From Trametes villosa (taxonomy: Eukaryota > Basidiomycota > Agaricomycetes > Polyporales > Polyporaceae), in the NCBI GenBank assembly GCA_002964805.2, contig PUDQ02000056.1, positions 310,001 through 374,000 of the forward strand: a stretch of 64,000 bases of DNA. Direction: 5' to 3'. Under the pieces are notes generated by a model. That model was not told the DNA's origin, did no database searches, and saw only the letters and a list, made by a program, of their open reading frames with translations. The translations under genes and the position numbers were made by a program. Below are positions 36,401 through 49,402 of the stretch, one piece after another; within the stretch, counting starts at the first letter, position 1, and each line of letters starts with the position of its first letter.

Positions 36401-37977
36401 CCTTGTCAAGGTACGTCCCGGTCAGATCGAACATCAACGTCGGATTTATGTTCTTGACATTGTGATATGAAGCGGTGCCTTGTCCAACACAATCGACAGT
36501 TCATCGCCGACCTCCAGACGTCCGAACGCGCGGTCGCATTCATGCATCGCTGCGGCTGGCCTCTGGCAGTCGCTTCGATCAAGAAAGACCGGTGACGGAT
36601 CCGGCGGCCGAGTGCGCGATGGAAGACAGCGGATTGCGCAGACGCCTTCGCTCGCCGCGCGCTTTCTCATGCCGCCCTTCCCAGCGCAGATCGAAGAAAG
36701 CCCGACCATTGCCGGGCGCGGACTCGCCCCACCCGGCCGCGTTCGATCCCACCTACCGCCCGCTGCCGCCGACAGCCCCGTCAGGGCGCACCGAACCCCA
36801 ATACAGTCGAAGGGCCGCGAACCGCGTCGGCGACGTGTGCTTCCCCGCCGCCTTTCGCCCACGGCGGTGCCATCGGCGGACGACTCTGGGCTCGAGACGG
36901 CCAGGCGCCGGCCTTTCCTGGGGCTGCGCGCTGGTGCGTGAGCTTGGCCGACAGCCAAACCGGTGCGCTGTCCGCCTGTATTGGAACCGAGCGTGATCCG
37001 TGGGAAGGGGACTTCATTATGTGTCAGGGCGGACTGACAAGGCAGGGGCGGCGGAGCCCTTCCGAACGTGTGGGGCACCCTCCGCGCACACCGCGCTCCT
37101 CCCTCTATAGCCTACAGGATACGCGCGATGCCCAGTTTGGCAGTCGTAGTGTTCCATCAGGCCCCACCGCCGCCTCGGCCTTGCCACGACCTGAATACGA
37201 GCAGGGGGCGCACTGCCGCTGTTGTCCCTCGCGCCATACAGCATCTAACTGATGCCCATCTCGGGCTGCCGCGTTCCTGGGAAGTTGGTGCTCTGTGAGA
37301 ATTCCGATCGCAGACTCGCCGCCGAATTTGACTCCGACCCGAGGACCGAGCGGCGCAGAGGGGTGGCGACTTGCGAGTCTCGCTGCGCGCCCGAGATTCC
37401 CAAGTCACCGCCCTCGGTTATGTTTTGCCTGGAACATAAAGTGTACCGATACAGCACTATTCGTACGATGTGTCCGAACAGTGGTATCGATGCATCAGAA
37501 TGATTGAGCGCGACAGACAGTACCGATGGGTGAATTTGGACGCGTAGTGGACTGGCAGCTTTCGTGATGACGCTGTCAGTATCTGACCATCGATTCTGGC
37601 GCCGCCCTTGCAGGTGCAAACCGCGTGCGGCGCGGATGATGGTGGCCTCATCCCCCATGTATGGTTAGGCCCTCCCGAAGGTGGAAGTGCATGCCGAGAA
37701 GAAGGCGCCGCACCTTCGCGCCCGGGACGCGCCTGGACATTTTTGGACGGGCAAGGTTCCTGCGGGCGTGCTAGTTCAGTCCGGATCGAACGCGTCGGCG
37801 GCCCCCATGCCGCGCACAAACCGGTCGGGGCAGCCCTGACCGCCGCATCCTGTGACACAATCACCGCGATGGGTGACCTAGTTGCTGCTGCTTGAGCGGC
37901 TCGTGCGGCCCTACTTAAACTCGGGGCGCGACCGTAGAGACCACCACAGCACCCTGATCCCGTCGGGCGTGCTGAGG
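33436..37977. other. Gene-poor 4.5-kb stretch holding one tRNA
   Basis: Apart from the tRNA-Gly at 34622-34692, nothing could be supported. The block at about 36480-37080 is GC-rich and open in several overlapping frames (210 codons on the minus strand, 173 on the plus). Their translations are Arg/Pro-rich without motifs, so they are treated as chance frames. Confidence 0.45.
34622..34692 (-). tRNA. tRNA-Gly (anticodon CCC)
   Basis: The minus strand folds into a full 71-nt cloverleaf. The acceptor stem is GCATTCG/CGGATGC with discriminator A; the D stem GTGT/ACAT and loop AGCGGTA are present; the anticodon stem is GGGTC/GGCCT with loop TTCCCAT; the variable loop is 4 nt; the T stem is CCGGG/CCCGG with loop TTCGACT. 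The anticodon CCC at positions 34-36 reads GGG. A run of five T follows the 3' end directly (plus strand AAAAA, 34617-34621), as expected for RNA polymerase III termination. There is no intron and the CCA is not encoded. Confidence 0.92.
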
Positions 37978-40900
37978 ATGGCTTCCCTCCCTGCCTCACT
38001 CGCAGTGCTCGCACTGTCCTTCCCTTTTGTCAGTATACTTGCTCCTCGTCGTGCTACAGCCGTACTGACCGTCTTGCAGATCACCCATGGCTCCATGGTC
38101 CGCGTGCGCCAAGCACCCGCTACTCCCGATATCCCGGGCACAAACTATACCTTCCTTGGATGTTTTACGTGCGTCAATCCAGCTTCCGCGGCCGTTGCGC
38201 GAGACGCTCAGCGCCCAGCCCAACAGTGATCAGGGTGCCCGGTCGCTCGGCGGCGCCAACTTCGTCAACACGACGGGGATGACCGTCGAGGCGTGCGTCT
38301 CGTTCTGCTCGGCACAGAACTTCAACTTCGCAGGGCTGGAGTTCGCCCAAGAATGCTGTACGTGATCGCGCTTCGATGCTTACGGGCTTCTCGCGGCCAC
38401 GCGCTCACGCGGCCTTCCCCGCAGGGTGCGGCAACGAGATTGCCAACGGGGGCACGAACGCCACCGAGACGGACTGCAACTTTGCGTGCACCGGCGATGC
38501 CTCTGAGATCTGCGGTGCGGGAAGTACGTGCGGGATGCTACTGTGCTTCGCCCGATGTTTGACCTGAGTCCTAACAGACAGGCTGAGCGTCTACTGGGAC
38601 GGAGTGGCTCCGCCTCCTCCTCCTATCACGGTACCTTCCGTCGGCGAGTGGCAGTCTCTGGGATGCTTCAGGTGAGATAGATGTTCTCTTCCTGCCTGTG
38701 TTGAAACTAACGCGGGTATCAGCGACTCGGTCAACGCGCGCTCTCTCACCTTTGGCGTCAACGTGCCCGGCCCGTTCACTGTGGAAGGATGCACGCAAGC
38801 TTGCTTCAACGACAACTTCCCTATTGCTGGGATGGAATTCGCGACACAGTGCTGTAAGTACAATGATGGTCGAAAGCGAGACAGCACTGACGACTGCACT
38901 AGTCTGCGACACGGCGATTGGAAACGGAGGCGCGCCTACTCCGTTGTCAGACTGCAACATGGCCTGCAGCGGAAATAGCTCAGAGTTCTGTGGCGGCCCC
39001 AACCGTCTGAATGTAAGTTCGCGTGCCTCGAGGTATTTGATCTACTCATAACCAATGACCGTCAGGTCTACAACTTCACGGGTACACTCCCTGGCCCGCC
39101 CAACCAGGGTGGTGGGGGCGGAGGTGGGGGCGGAGGTGGTACACCTATTGACGTCGCCCCTGTAAAGACCGGCCTCCCGGCTCCTTGGTCCTACGCAGCA
39201 TGCTACGTGTGAGTATTGCACACATTTGGCCAGGAGTGCAGTAACTGATGGCCACGGTCCAGGGACAACGCCTTCGGCCGCATTATGGCAACCCAGCTGC
39301 CCGATGACCAGACGGTGACGGTCGAGTCCTGTATTGCGTCCTGCCAAGCCCAGCACTTCACCCTGGCTGGCCTGGAGTTCGGCGTTCAATGCTGTGAGTG
39401 CCACCCACGACATTGCTCCGTGCATCCTGCTAATCGCCGCTACGCAGTCTGTGGTAACACGCTGATCGATGGCGCGGTTCCTGGCGACGAGGACACCTGC
39501 AACATGGCTTGCGGAGGGAGCTCGACGTGAGGAATCAGCACCCGTTTTCGTCGGCGCTGAGCTGATGCCGTGTACAGGGAAGCGTGCGGAGGACCCAATC
39601 GCCTCTCGGTGCGGATCTCGAAAGTGGTATCTCCGAGATGGCGTACTCATGCCAGCGGCGTTCTAGGTCTACACTTCGACCGGGAGTGTCACGGCCTTAC
39701 CTGTTCCCACTCCCCTGAATAGCAGTCTCCCAGGTGCGTTTGGCCGGTGTCTTCTCTTCCTTCTCCGTTTCAGACTCGCTTACGCCGGCCCGCTTAGGTC
39801 AATGGGAATACAAGGGCTGTCTTCAGTACGCCCCCCGTCTATCTCACCGCTCACCATGGCACTGATATCCCTTCGCTCAGGGAACCCAACGGCGCTCGCG
39901 TGTTCCCGTACCAGAACATCTTCACTACGAACAATACCATCGAGGGATGTCTGAACCTGTGCGCCGCCTTCGGATTCCCAGCTGGAGGGGCCGAGTTCGG
40001 AGACGAATGCTGTAAGCACCCACCTTTCCGGACTGCGATATCATCGCTCATGGTGAAACAGGGTGTGGTGATATCACGGACGTCGAGAACAACAGTGGTG
40101 GTTTCGTTGACGCCTCCCTGTGCAACATCGCTTGTTCCGGCGATCCCATCCACTTGTGCGGCGGCGAGGCTCGGTTGCAGGTAAGTTCGCTTCCATTCGG
40201 ACAATCCCCGTACCAACACCGCGACAGCTGTACGAATGGAGCGGAGTTATGAACGATTGGCACACCCCGGAGAACACTGGCCGCTACGAGGTCAGTTCAT
40301 CGAGCTTCCGTGCATGTCGATCTTTCCCATTCAACACGTCCGGCGCAGTTTTTCGTGCCAGGTGTGGTTGTTCCCTTAATCGTCACGCTCGGCATCAACA
40401 ACAAGGTCACGTTCGTCGAGAAATTCGGCACCAGCGAGTTTACCAACTCCACCGGGGCATACGAGCTCGACTTGAGTTTGGTCAACGACTTCGAGAAGAC
40501 GTGGCGCACGATGCATGTCAAGTCCGACGTCTTCTGCTCTGCGGGCCTCGTCCTGCCTGACAGGAAGGGGCGACAGCTGGTGGTCGGTGGATGGTCGCTT
40601 GACAGCACCTTCGGTGTGCGTCTGTACACACCTGACGGGAGCCCCGGTGTCAACGGCACGAACGACTGGGAGGAGAACTTCGAGGAGCTCAAGCTCCAGG
40701 TGCGTCTCCATGCTCATCGAACATATTTGTGGCTCATCAGCGCTCGTAGAGGGGACGCTGGTACCCGTCTGCGCTTCTCCTGTCCAACGGCAGCGTGCTG
40801 GTGGTTGGCGGCGAAGAAGGCAGTAACGGAGCGCCCGAGCCTACTCTGGAAATTCTGCCCACCCCAGCGGGCGGCCCGACGTACCTGTTCATGGACTGGC

Positions 40901-42410
40901 TGAACCGCACAGACCCCAACAACCTATACCCCTTCTTGCACATGCTTCCGAGCGGCAACATCTTTGTTGGTGCGTCTCCCCTGACAGAACTTACGAACCG
41001 CGCGCGGATGCTGAAGCGCGCTGCGGCGGCGCAGGTTACTACAACGAAGCCCGAATCCTGAACCCGGTGACGTTCGATACGATCAAGACGCTGCCCAACA
41101 TGCCGGGCTCAGTCACGAGCTTCCTTGCTGGCCGCACATACCCCCTCGAGGGCACTGCGGTGTTGTTCCCGCAGCACGCGCCGTACACCGACCCGGTCAC
41201 GGTGCTCGTCTGCGGCGGCTCGAACTTCGGCATTGCGTTGGACAACTGCGTTAACATTCAACCGGAGGCGGAGAACCCGCAGTGGGTTTTGGAGCGCATG
41301 GTACGTTTTTGCGAACTTCCGTCTCCATATCATGCTCATGTTCTTCGTATCCAGCCGTCTAAGCGCGTCATGACTTGCATGGTAAGTAACAAACGTGATC
41401 CCATGGTACGATGTTGATGTCTGACACCTCTGCGAATCACAGTCTGGTCAGTGAAGACTCTCCGTCCTATTGGCAATCCTCTGACCAGCCTCCCAAACAG
41501 CCCTTCCTGATGGCACGTTCCTCATCGTCAACGGCGCGCAGCAGGGTGTCGCCGGCTTCGGGCTCGCGACAGACCCCAACTTCCAGGCCCTGCTGTACGA
41601 CCCTTCCCAGGCTGTTGGCTCCCGCATCTCGATCCTCAACACCACCATCGTGGCCCGCCTATACCACTCTGAGGCGACGGTATGTGGCGCCCGCGCGGGA
41701 GTGACCGTGTTCTGTCTGACATGGTGGTGGACAGCTCCTTCCGGACGGCCGTGTGCTCATCTCTGGCAGCGACCCCCAGACGCCCGGGTTCCCCGAGGAG
41801 ACGCGGGTGGAGGTCTACATCCCGCCGTACCTGACAGATGGCCGCCAGCAGCCCAGCTTCACCGTCGACGAGACGGACTGGAACTACGCTCAGCAGTACA
41901 CTATCCACGTCAACCTGCCCCAGGGTTCGACCAGCACGATGCGCGTCTCCCTCATCGCCGGTATGTGTGGCCAACCACTCCGTGTAGCGTGGACTTTATC
42001 TGACACGCACCCCCTTCTCCAGCGACGGCAAGCACGGTTTGTCTCTTCTATCCCTCCCACCATATGTCCTCACCACTGACTTCCCTCCCTCCCCCATGTC
42101 CCTTTGTAGCACGGTACGTCGAACCTCTCCTTCCCATCGTCGTACCAGCCACACGTGCTGATTGTGGCTCACAGGAAACTCCATGGGCATGCGCACCCTC
42201 TTCCCCGAGTTCTCGTGCAACGGCAACACGTGCACCGTCACCGCGCCGCCGAACGCGTTCGTCGCGCCCCCGGGCTGGTTCCAGCTGTGGGTGCTCGACG
42301 GGCCCACGCCCTCGCACTCGAACTGGGTGCGCATCGGCGGCGACCCCGGCGCGCTTGGCAACTGGCCGAACTTCCCCGACTTCACGCTTCCCGGCCTGGG
42401 CCCCCTGTAA
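37978..42410 (+). CDS. Secreted WSC-domain glyoxal oxidase (copper radical oxidase, AA5)
   Basis: It oxidises aldehydes or alcohols and releases H2O2 outside the cell. It has 26 exons: 37978-38028, 38080-38168, 38227-38357, 38425-38523, 38578-38671, 38723-38853, 38903-39012, 39066-39208, 39263-39393, 39448-39526, 39578-39608, 39667-39733, 39798-39825, 39881-40011, 40062-40180, 40228-40290, 40349-40699, 40750-40969, 41035-41300, 41355-41381, 41443-41446, 41501-41679, 41735-41960, 42023-42036, 42110-42113 and 42175-42410, totalling 1007 aa. It opens with a signal peptide, then four WSC domains (about 42-130, 150-238, 278-366, 387-478) with PPPPP and poly-Gly linkers, then the oxidase with its C-terminal DUF1929 part. 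The expected active-site residues are present: Cys562 (DVFCSAG), Tyr621 (RWYPS), Tyr843-His844 (RLYHS) and His929 (STHGNS). Two exons are only 4 nt long; leaving either out breaks the frame. WSC domains suggest anchoring to wall glucan. Confidence 0.9.
39109..39140 (+). repeat. GGNGGN-type repeat coding a poly-Gly linker
   Basis: A run of GGT/GGG/GGC/GGA codons encodes eleven consecutive glycines between the second and third WSC domains of the oxidase. It is a flexible inter-domain linker in the protein and a likely slippage site in DNA. Confidence 0.7.
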
Positions 42411-43299
42411 GGCAGGTAGCGCGTCGTGCTCGAGTTCGCTCGCGGATGGACATCTGCTGGGTCCTGTATGTGATATATGGATGGCTATGGACTTCTTGGT
42501 TGCGTTGTTGTATATACGAAAGCCCCCTGTTGTCTCGACCGAGCGCCGTGTCTGTTGACTTTCCTTACCACTTCGTCGACCTCCCCAGTTGTCCCCTCGT
42601 TATTGCCCTTCCTTCCCATTCGCGGACACTTACAGTCTTTAGCTTGATCGTGATCTGTTGCTGCTTGTTCGTTACCTGTACTCTCGTTCGAGTCCGTGAA
42701 ATAATGGCACATCGTTCGTCCGTTCCCAACAAACCACACAAACGCATGGCACCCGTTCGCGTCCAGCATGAGCGACCCTTCCAGCGCTGCGATCGAGCTC
42801 TATCACTGTCGTTTATACATTGCCACTCGCACACAGCCGGGGTGGGAACACTGAGTACCAACACATGAAGATACGGGAGGCGGATCGATACAAATATTAT
42901 GCCGGCTCGGTCAGGGCGCGACTCCGGGCGGCCGGGGACTACGGTTGCGGGGGCAGACGAGCTCGGGCTTGAGCAGCGGGGGCCAACACGGGATATCACC
43001 AAACAGAGAGAGCTGAACAGCGAAGGACGAAGGCGGGGCGCGGGCGCGGGCAGGTATGGAACACAAGGCGGGGGCAATACATGGTAGTGTACGGGTGTAT
43101 GTATCTGGATCTGTAGCGCTAACTGTAACAAGTGGGACGGGACCGGGACCGGGAGCGGAATGCGGAATGCGTATGCGAGGGATCGAGCGTGATGCATAGA
43201 CGGACGGCGGAAGAAGACAACAGTCGTGACGAGGCGAGCGAAGAGCGTGGGGCGAGACGACGGAGAGGGGCGGAGCGAACGGCCTGATGCGGTGGTGGG
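42411..43299. other. Convergent 3' region, oxidase and CDK1
   Basis: These are the two 3' flanks. A 210-codon minus-strand frame (43197-42565) covers pyrimidine-rich sequence and has no domain; I regard it as spurious. No other feature was seen. Confidence 0.5.
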
Positions 43300-45015
<1,716 letters not shown>

Positions 45016-45174
45016 TTCTCCGATGTTCCTTCGTGCGAGGCCTCGTGCGTATGTCTTGAGATGTCTTCCTGGTCGTTGCCAGCGGTTGGCGGATCGCGAG
45101 GGCAGAGGCGTCGGCGGCGGGAGGTCGGCGGAGGGGAGGGTGGGGAAGTGGTTTGCACAAGGAACTTATGGCAC

Positions 45175-45180
45175 TTTAAA
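45175..45180 (-). promoter_or_regulatory. TATA-like element (TTTAAA) upstream of CDK1
   Basis: The palindromic TTTAAA sits 160 bp upstream of the CDK1 start codon, between CCCA and GTGCC on the minus strand. It is a plausible core promoter element from position only. Confidence 0.25.
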
Positions 45181-47260
45181 TGGGCTTATCTAAGCCAAAG
45201 TGTGAGCCCCAAAAAGGAAATGTGATGCGGTGCGGGGAGCAACCGACGACAATTGTGGAATGTTGAATCGGAGTCTGTGTGCCTGTCAATCGCCCCGGAA
45301 TGAATTCGTACAAAGTCTCACTTCTCTTCTGATAGTTTGCAATGTTTGATAGCGGCGCGGTAGCTCTCCGGTCACGTTCAAGTCCCCGAACCGTCGCTAC
45401 TGAGAATATTTGCTAGTACGCCCGGGAGTGACGAGGGTTCTCAAGAAACATGAATAGCAGACCGACAGGGCAACAGGTGTGGGTAACGAGGGCGGAGTGG
45501 AGTAAGTGTTACGTTTACCCGGACCGACCGACAGTCGGGGGACGGTCGGGCTTCTCAACTCCTTCCCTGCCTCACTACTTCGTTTCCGACAGACTTACTG
45601 TTGTTCGACCGGGGAAGTAAACTGAACGGTCAATGCTGCTAGAAATGACGCCACGCCCTCCTTTTTCTTGCAGAATAGTCAAATACTTGGCGTAGCACCT
45701 GCACTCCACATGCTATCGGCGATAGTCACGGCGCAGTCCGCGGCGTGGAAGGATCTCCGGAGATGGCGACGATCGAGTGATCTAGCCCAATGCGTACGCC
45801 ACCCTCGCCCTGGTCTAGCCATGTGGCCGCTCCTAACGTATTTCTGAGTTTGCTCCTCATGGTGCCAGTGCTCATGGCATTCGAAATGCTCACAGGGATA
45901 CCCGCGTCCATTGCCACAGGGTGCTGGGTGTAGGGCTGAGCCATCTCTGTCGGCCACGAAATTGGCAGCTTTGTTGTATGGCTCAGCGAAGAGTAATATT
46001 GTGCCCAAGACAAATAGTAACAGATGTATCGCTAGACGGCAGCCCGACAGATCACCATTTGCGGTATGTGGTGTCGATGTGTCAGATATCATCCTGTTGT
46101 ATGTAAACTTTTGAGGAAAGGGGGCATTAATCAATTTGGGCGCACCTTTCACCGTGGGGAGCCCGCGAAGTGAACGTACCCTCGAGTCACAGCGACGTCC
46201 GCCATAAATCCTGGTGAGCAACCATCTTTCCTGGGGAAGTTTAAGCACGACCCTGCACTCCGAGCGCCGTAATGACGTGGGGCACGTTATGTTTTGAGTG
46301 TACAGCCCGGAAGATGTGAGATGCTAGCCTGCCATCTAAGTGGATGCTCGTGGGCCGATAATTGCTACCCCATAAGTTACTAGTGAGTGTTGTTGTAGTT
46401 CCGCACAAGTATTCGTAGCGCTTACGGAAACGTACCAAACTGCATGACCCCACCCACTTTGAGATCCAGGAAGGGCTATGGGAAAGGCCGTGATAGCTCA
46501 ATCTCCCGAGATAATCGCACCACGGCCGGGTGACTCGGAGTTAGGGGCGTACCTCTCCCAGCTGTACCAGAGCCTCAACCGGAGTCGAGCGGAGTCGACG
46601 GCGATGCCTAGATCTATTTCTATAAGGAAACATCAGCGCAGTGGCGCTGTTTCGCCACCACCCTGTGCCCCTCAAAAGCCTAATTATTTCACGGTGACTT
46701 ACCCGCTGCGCTACGGCGTGACCCAGCGGAGCGGTCTTTATACAGTTGCTGCAAGCCATTCCGTGACGTAGACGCCTCCACATTGACCAGTTCAAGGCCC
46801 GAACTCTGACCGTGATCTGGGACTTATGAGAGGAGCGACGCGCAAAAATCCCACAGCAACACATACCAAATAAGTATCGCAGGCAGCCTCAGGCAAGCGA
46901 ACGTCGGCGTTAATGCCACTGTCGACCTATTCCGCGGTGCGTAACGAGTCAAGGCTACAGTGTTACACTGACCTTGTCTGTATATACTAGATTGACACTA
47001 CGATACCACGGCTTGATTTTTAAACGCCTCTCCCAGCTGGATCACGCGCTGTCAGCGGAACGCCACGGTCGTATAGAACGCGAGAATGCACACCTTCCTC
47101 AGACGGCGCCCGCGATCTCACCGGCGCGCCCACTTTCCATGTAGACCCCGAGATGCGACGGCGCCGGTGAACGATATGAATGGGAGCGGAGACGCGCCGG
47201 GCCAGCGCGCTACCGCGCTTGCACGCTTCTATGGGCGCCGGAATCAGCGTTTACCGTTGA

Positions 47261-47312
47261 TTTGGAATTTCGCACTTCGAGCGCGGAGACACGCTCACCA
47301 TTTTCGCATGCC
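47261..47312 (+). repeat. Diverged direct repeat, unit 1
   Basis: This ~50-bp block contains TTGGAATTTCGCACTTCGAG and GCGCGGAGACAC and ends in TTCGCATGCC. A related block lies about 370 bp downstream at 47630-47681. Mismatches are scattered, so the copy is old. Confidence 0.55.
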
Positions 47313-47629
47313 CTCCCCGGACCTCGGTGACATGCGGAAGTTGCCCATCGCGCACCGGATGGGACGCCCATTGCAACGATTACGATGGCGTCAAGAAGTT
47401 ATCAGCGGTGCAACTTTCTACTGTAATATATTAGCGGCGCCGGCAGTGTAGGATTAAATCACGTGCCATTTATCAGCCGGGTATTTTGTAACGCAAAGTG
47501 TGCGGCAGCCTTCAGCACCATTGCCCAATTGCAGCGGCCCAACGAATTTGGGATACGGACGCGCTGCGTTGGAATACTACTATCGCTCGCATACCTCGCG
47601 CTGAGCCCGGGGAAGCATCTGCCGCGGAA

Positions 47630-47681
47630 TTGGAATTTCGCCCTTCGAGCGCGGAGGCACGTTGGCTACCTTCGCATGTCC
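47630..47681 (+). repeat. Diverged direct repeat, unit 2
   Basis: This is the second copy of the block at 47261-47312, with TTGGAATTTCGCCCTTCGAG and GCGCGGAGGCAC, ending in TTCGCATGTCC. The sequence before it is only weakly similar, so the repeated unit may be limited to these ~50 bp. Confidence 0.55.
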
Positions 47682-47950
47682 TTCACAGTAGACGAAGATG
47701 CATGCGTTCGTAACACCCTCGTGCTCCGGAGGTACAGAAGGGCCGGGGGACGTGCCTACCCTGAGCGTCCTATCGCGAGCACCGAGCGGTATGCGCACTG
47801 CAGAATGTACGGCAGCGGCTGCGAATTGTGGCGACGGTCCGGCATTCTACTATACACGAGCGTGATCTTCTCTCCCACCTGACCTACCGCAGTCTGTCAC
47901 CGCTATCGCCCACGCACTCTTCACAGGACGCAAGGGGACCGGGCAGGTCG

Positions 47951-49402
47951 CTAGCCGGGCCGTGGCCACGCCATACCCTCGTCGTTGCGCGGCCGCATGC
48001 GCGTTACGTCAATGTACTGCCCGGGCCACGCGTCCTCGCCTGCAACCCCGGATGTCAGCCCTAGCGCTCTGAGAGACAGAGAAGGGTGGGGTACGCACTG
48101 CGGTCTATGATGTTCACGTCGACGTCGTCGTCGTCTTCGTCCTCCGCCTCGTCTGCGGGGTCCCACCGGTCCGCGGCCGCGGCCGCGGGGTTCTTCTCGC
48201 GGTCGAGGGTGAGGTCCTTCATGAACCGGCTCATGGACTCGTCTTTGACGGCCTTGAGCGATTTTTCACGGGCCTCGCGGGCGCGCTGGAGCTCCGGCAG
48301 ATACTCCCTAGACAACAGAGCGTCGTCAGAACCCGGGAGCGGCGAGAATAATTTACGACGCACTTCTCGTACTCCGTGCGCGAAGCGTCGACGGCGTCAA
48401 AGAACTCCTTGATCCCTTCTCCGGTCACACTCGACACTCCGACCGCCTGAGCCCGCCGATCAGCACCCAGTTCTCTCGCCACAGGCGAGTCGACCCACCG
48501 TTAAATGCTTGTAGAACTCGTCGAGCACGAGACTCATGCTGTTCATGAGGCTGTTCATGTACGTCGGCTCGCCCTCGTCGTCCGTCGTGCCCTTGTGCGT
48601 CGCGAGCGCGGCCTGGAACGCCTCGAAGTCCTGCATCCACTCGATCGCGAAGTCGTGCGGCTGCACGTCGGTCTTGTTGAACACGAGGATGAACGGCAGT
48701 TTTGTCTTGTAGAGGATGCTACGTGCTGAGTTCAATAAGCGGGCATACCGCGGTTATGGGCGACTGACCTGCATGCGTAGAGCATATTTGACATGAAGGT
48801 GGCGGGTGCGGTCGTGCGGGGCGTGTCGATGATGTAGGCAACAACGGTCGGTAGTGACGACGCGACGGCGTCCGTGATAATGGCTCCAGACGCCGACCAG
48901 GTAAAAATCTCAATCTGCCCTGGCGTGTCCAGAATGACGTAGCTGCGTCGCGTCAATTATGTGTTAGATGAACGAAGCATCCGCAGAGTAAGCTTACTCG
49001 TGCTCGTCTGCGCGCTTCTCGACAAGTTCGAGCACCTGGTCAAATTTTGTCGTGAACAGGTTCAACGCGGTCAGAATACCGCCGTTAGGCCCGAGGTTGT
49101 ATCTAAATCGCAGCATGAGTAAGCGCAGGGGTCCGAGAATATGAACCGGACACACACTCCTTCATGACCTTGTGATAGTCCACAGTGTCACGGATATCGA
49201 TATTGGGCTCGAATGGGGTGTTCGCAACCGCTGGATCCAGGTTGAGAACGTATGGCGGGGATGGGGGCTCCTTCGAGTGCAAGTAGGAATTGATTTGCTG
49301 CACGAAGGTGGATTTTCCGGCCCCAGCCATGCCGATCGTGATAATCACAACCGGCTTTTTCTTTTCTGCATTCGAGGTGGACGACTCTGCTGCCGAGGCC
49401 AT
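47951..49402 (-). CDS. GPN1: GPN-loop GTPase 1 (Npa3/XAB1)
   Basis: This is a GTPase needed for assembly and nuclear import of RNA polymerase II, working as a dimer with GPN2/GPN3-type partners. Exons from the 5' end are 49402-49158, 49102-48998, 48942-48769, 48718-48499, 48446-48364, 48307-48099 and 48039-47951, giving 374 aa. Motifs are the P-loop GMAGAGKS, the GPN insert NLGPNGGI, the switch [15 protein letters not shown] for guanine recognition, and an acidic C-terminal tail. The last intron (48040-48098, 59 nt, with a CTGAC branch-like site) is inferred. If it is retained, translation stops at 48061 and the protein has 357 aa with a different last ten residues. The gene is divergent from the FHA gene, 225 bp apart. 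Confidence 0.9.

Larger units (their letters stand above)
45016..47950. other. Gene-poor stretch between CDK1 and GPN1
   Basis: This holds the CDK1 promoter side and the GPN1 3' flank. Open frames reach only 189 codons (46248-45679, minus) and show no domain. A diverged direct repeat occurs at 47261-47312 and 47630-47681. Base composition is more AT-rich than in the gene blocks between about 45.2 and 47.1 kb. Confidence 0.45.

Noticed and set aside
36446..37078. 210-codon minus-strand frame overlapping 173- and 153-codon plus-strand frames
   Set aside because: Several frames are open at once in a GC-rich block, which indicates stop depletion rather than coding.
41961..42174. Alternative oxidase splice with donor at about 41965 and no 4-nt exon
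   Set aside because: It keeps frame but gives IDGKHGNSMG with a weak GTGTGG donor, losing the conserved STHGNSMG pattern that the micro-exon model restores.
42565..43197. 210-codon minus-strand frame downstream of CDK1
   Set aside because: It lies in the joint 3' region of two genes, is Pro/Ser/Arg-rich from pyrimidine runs, and has no motif.
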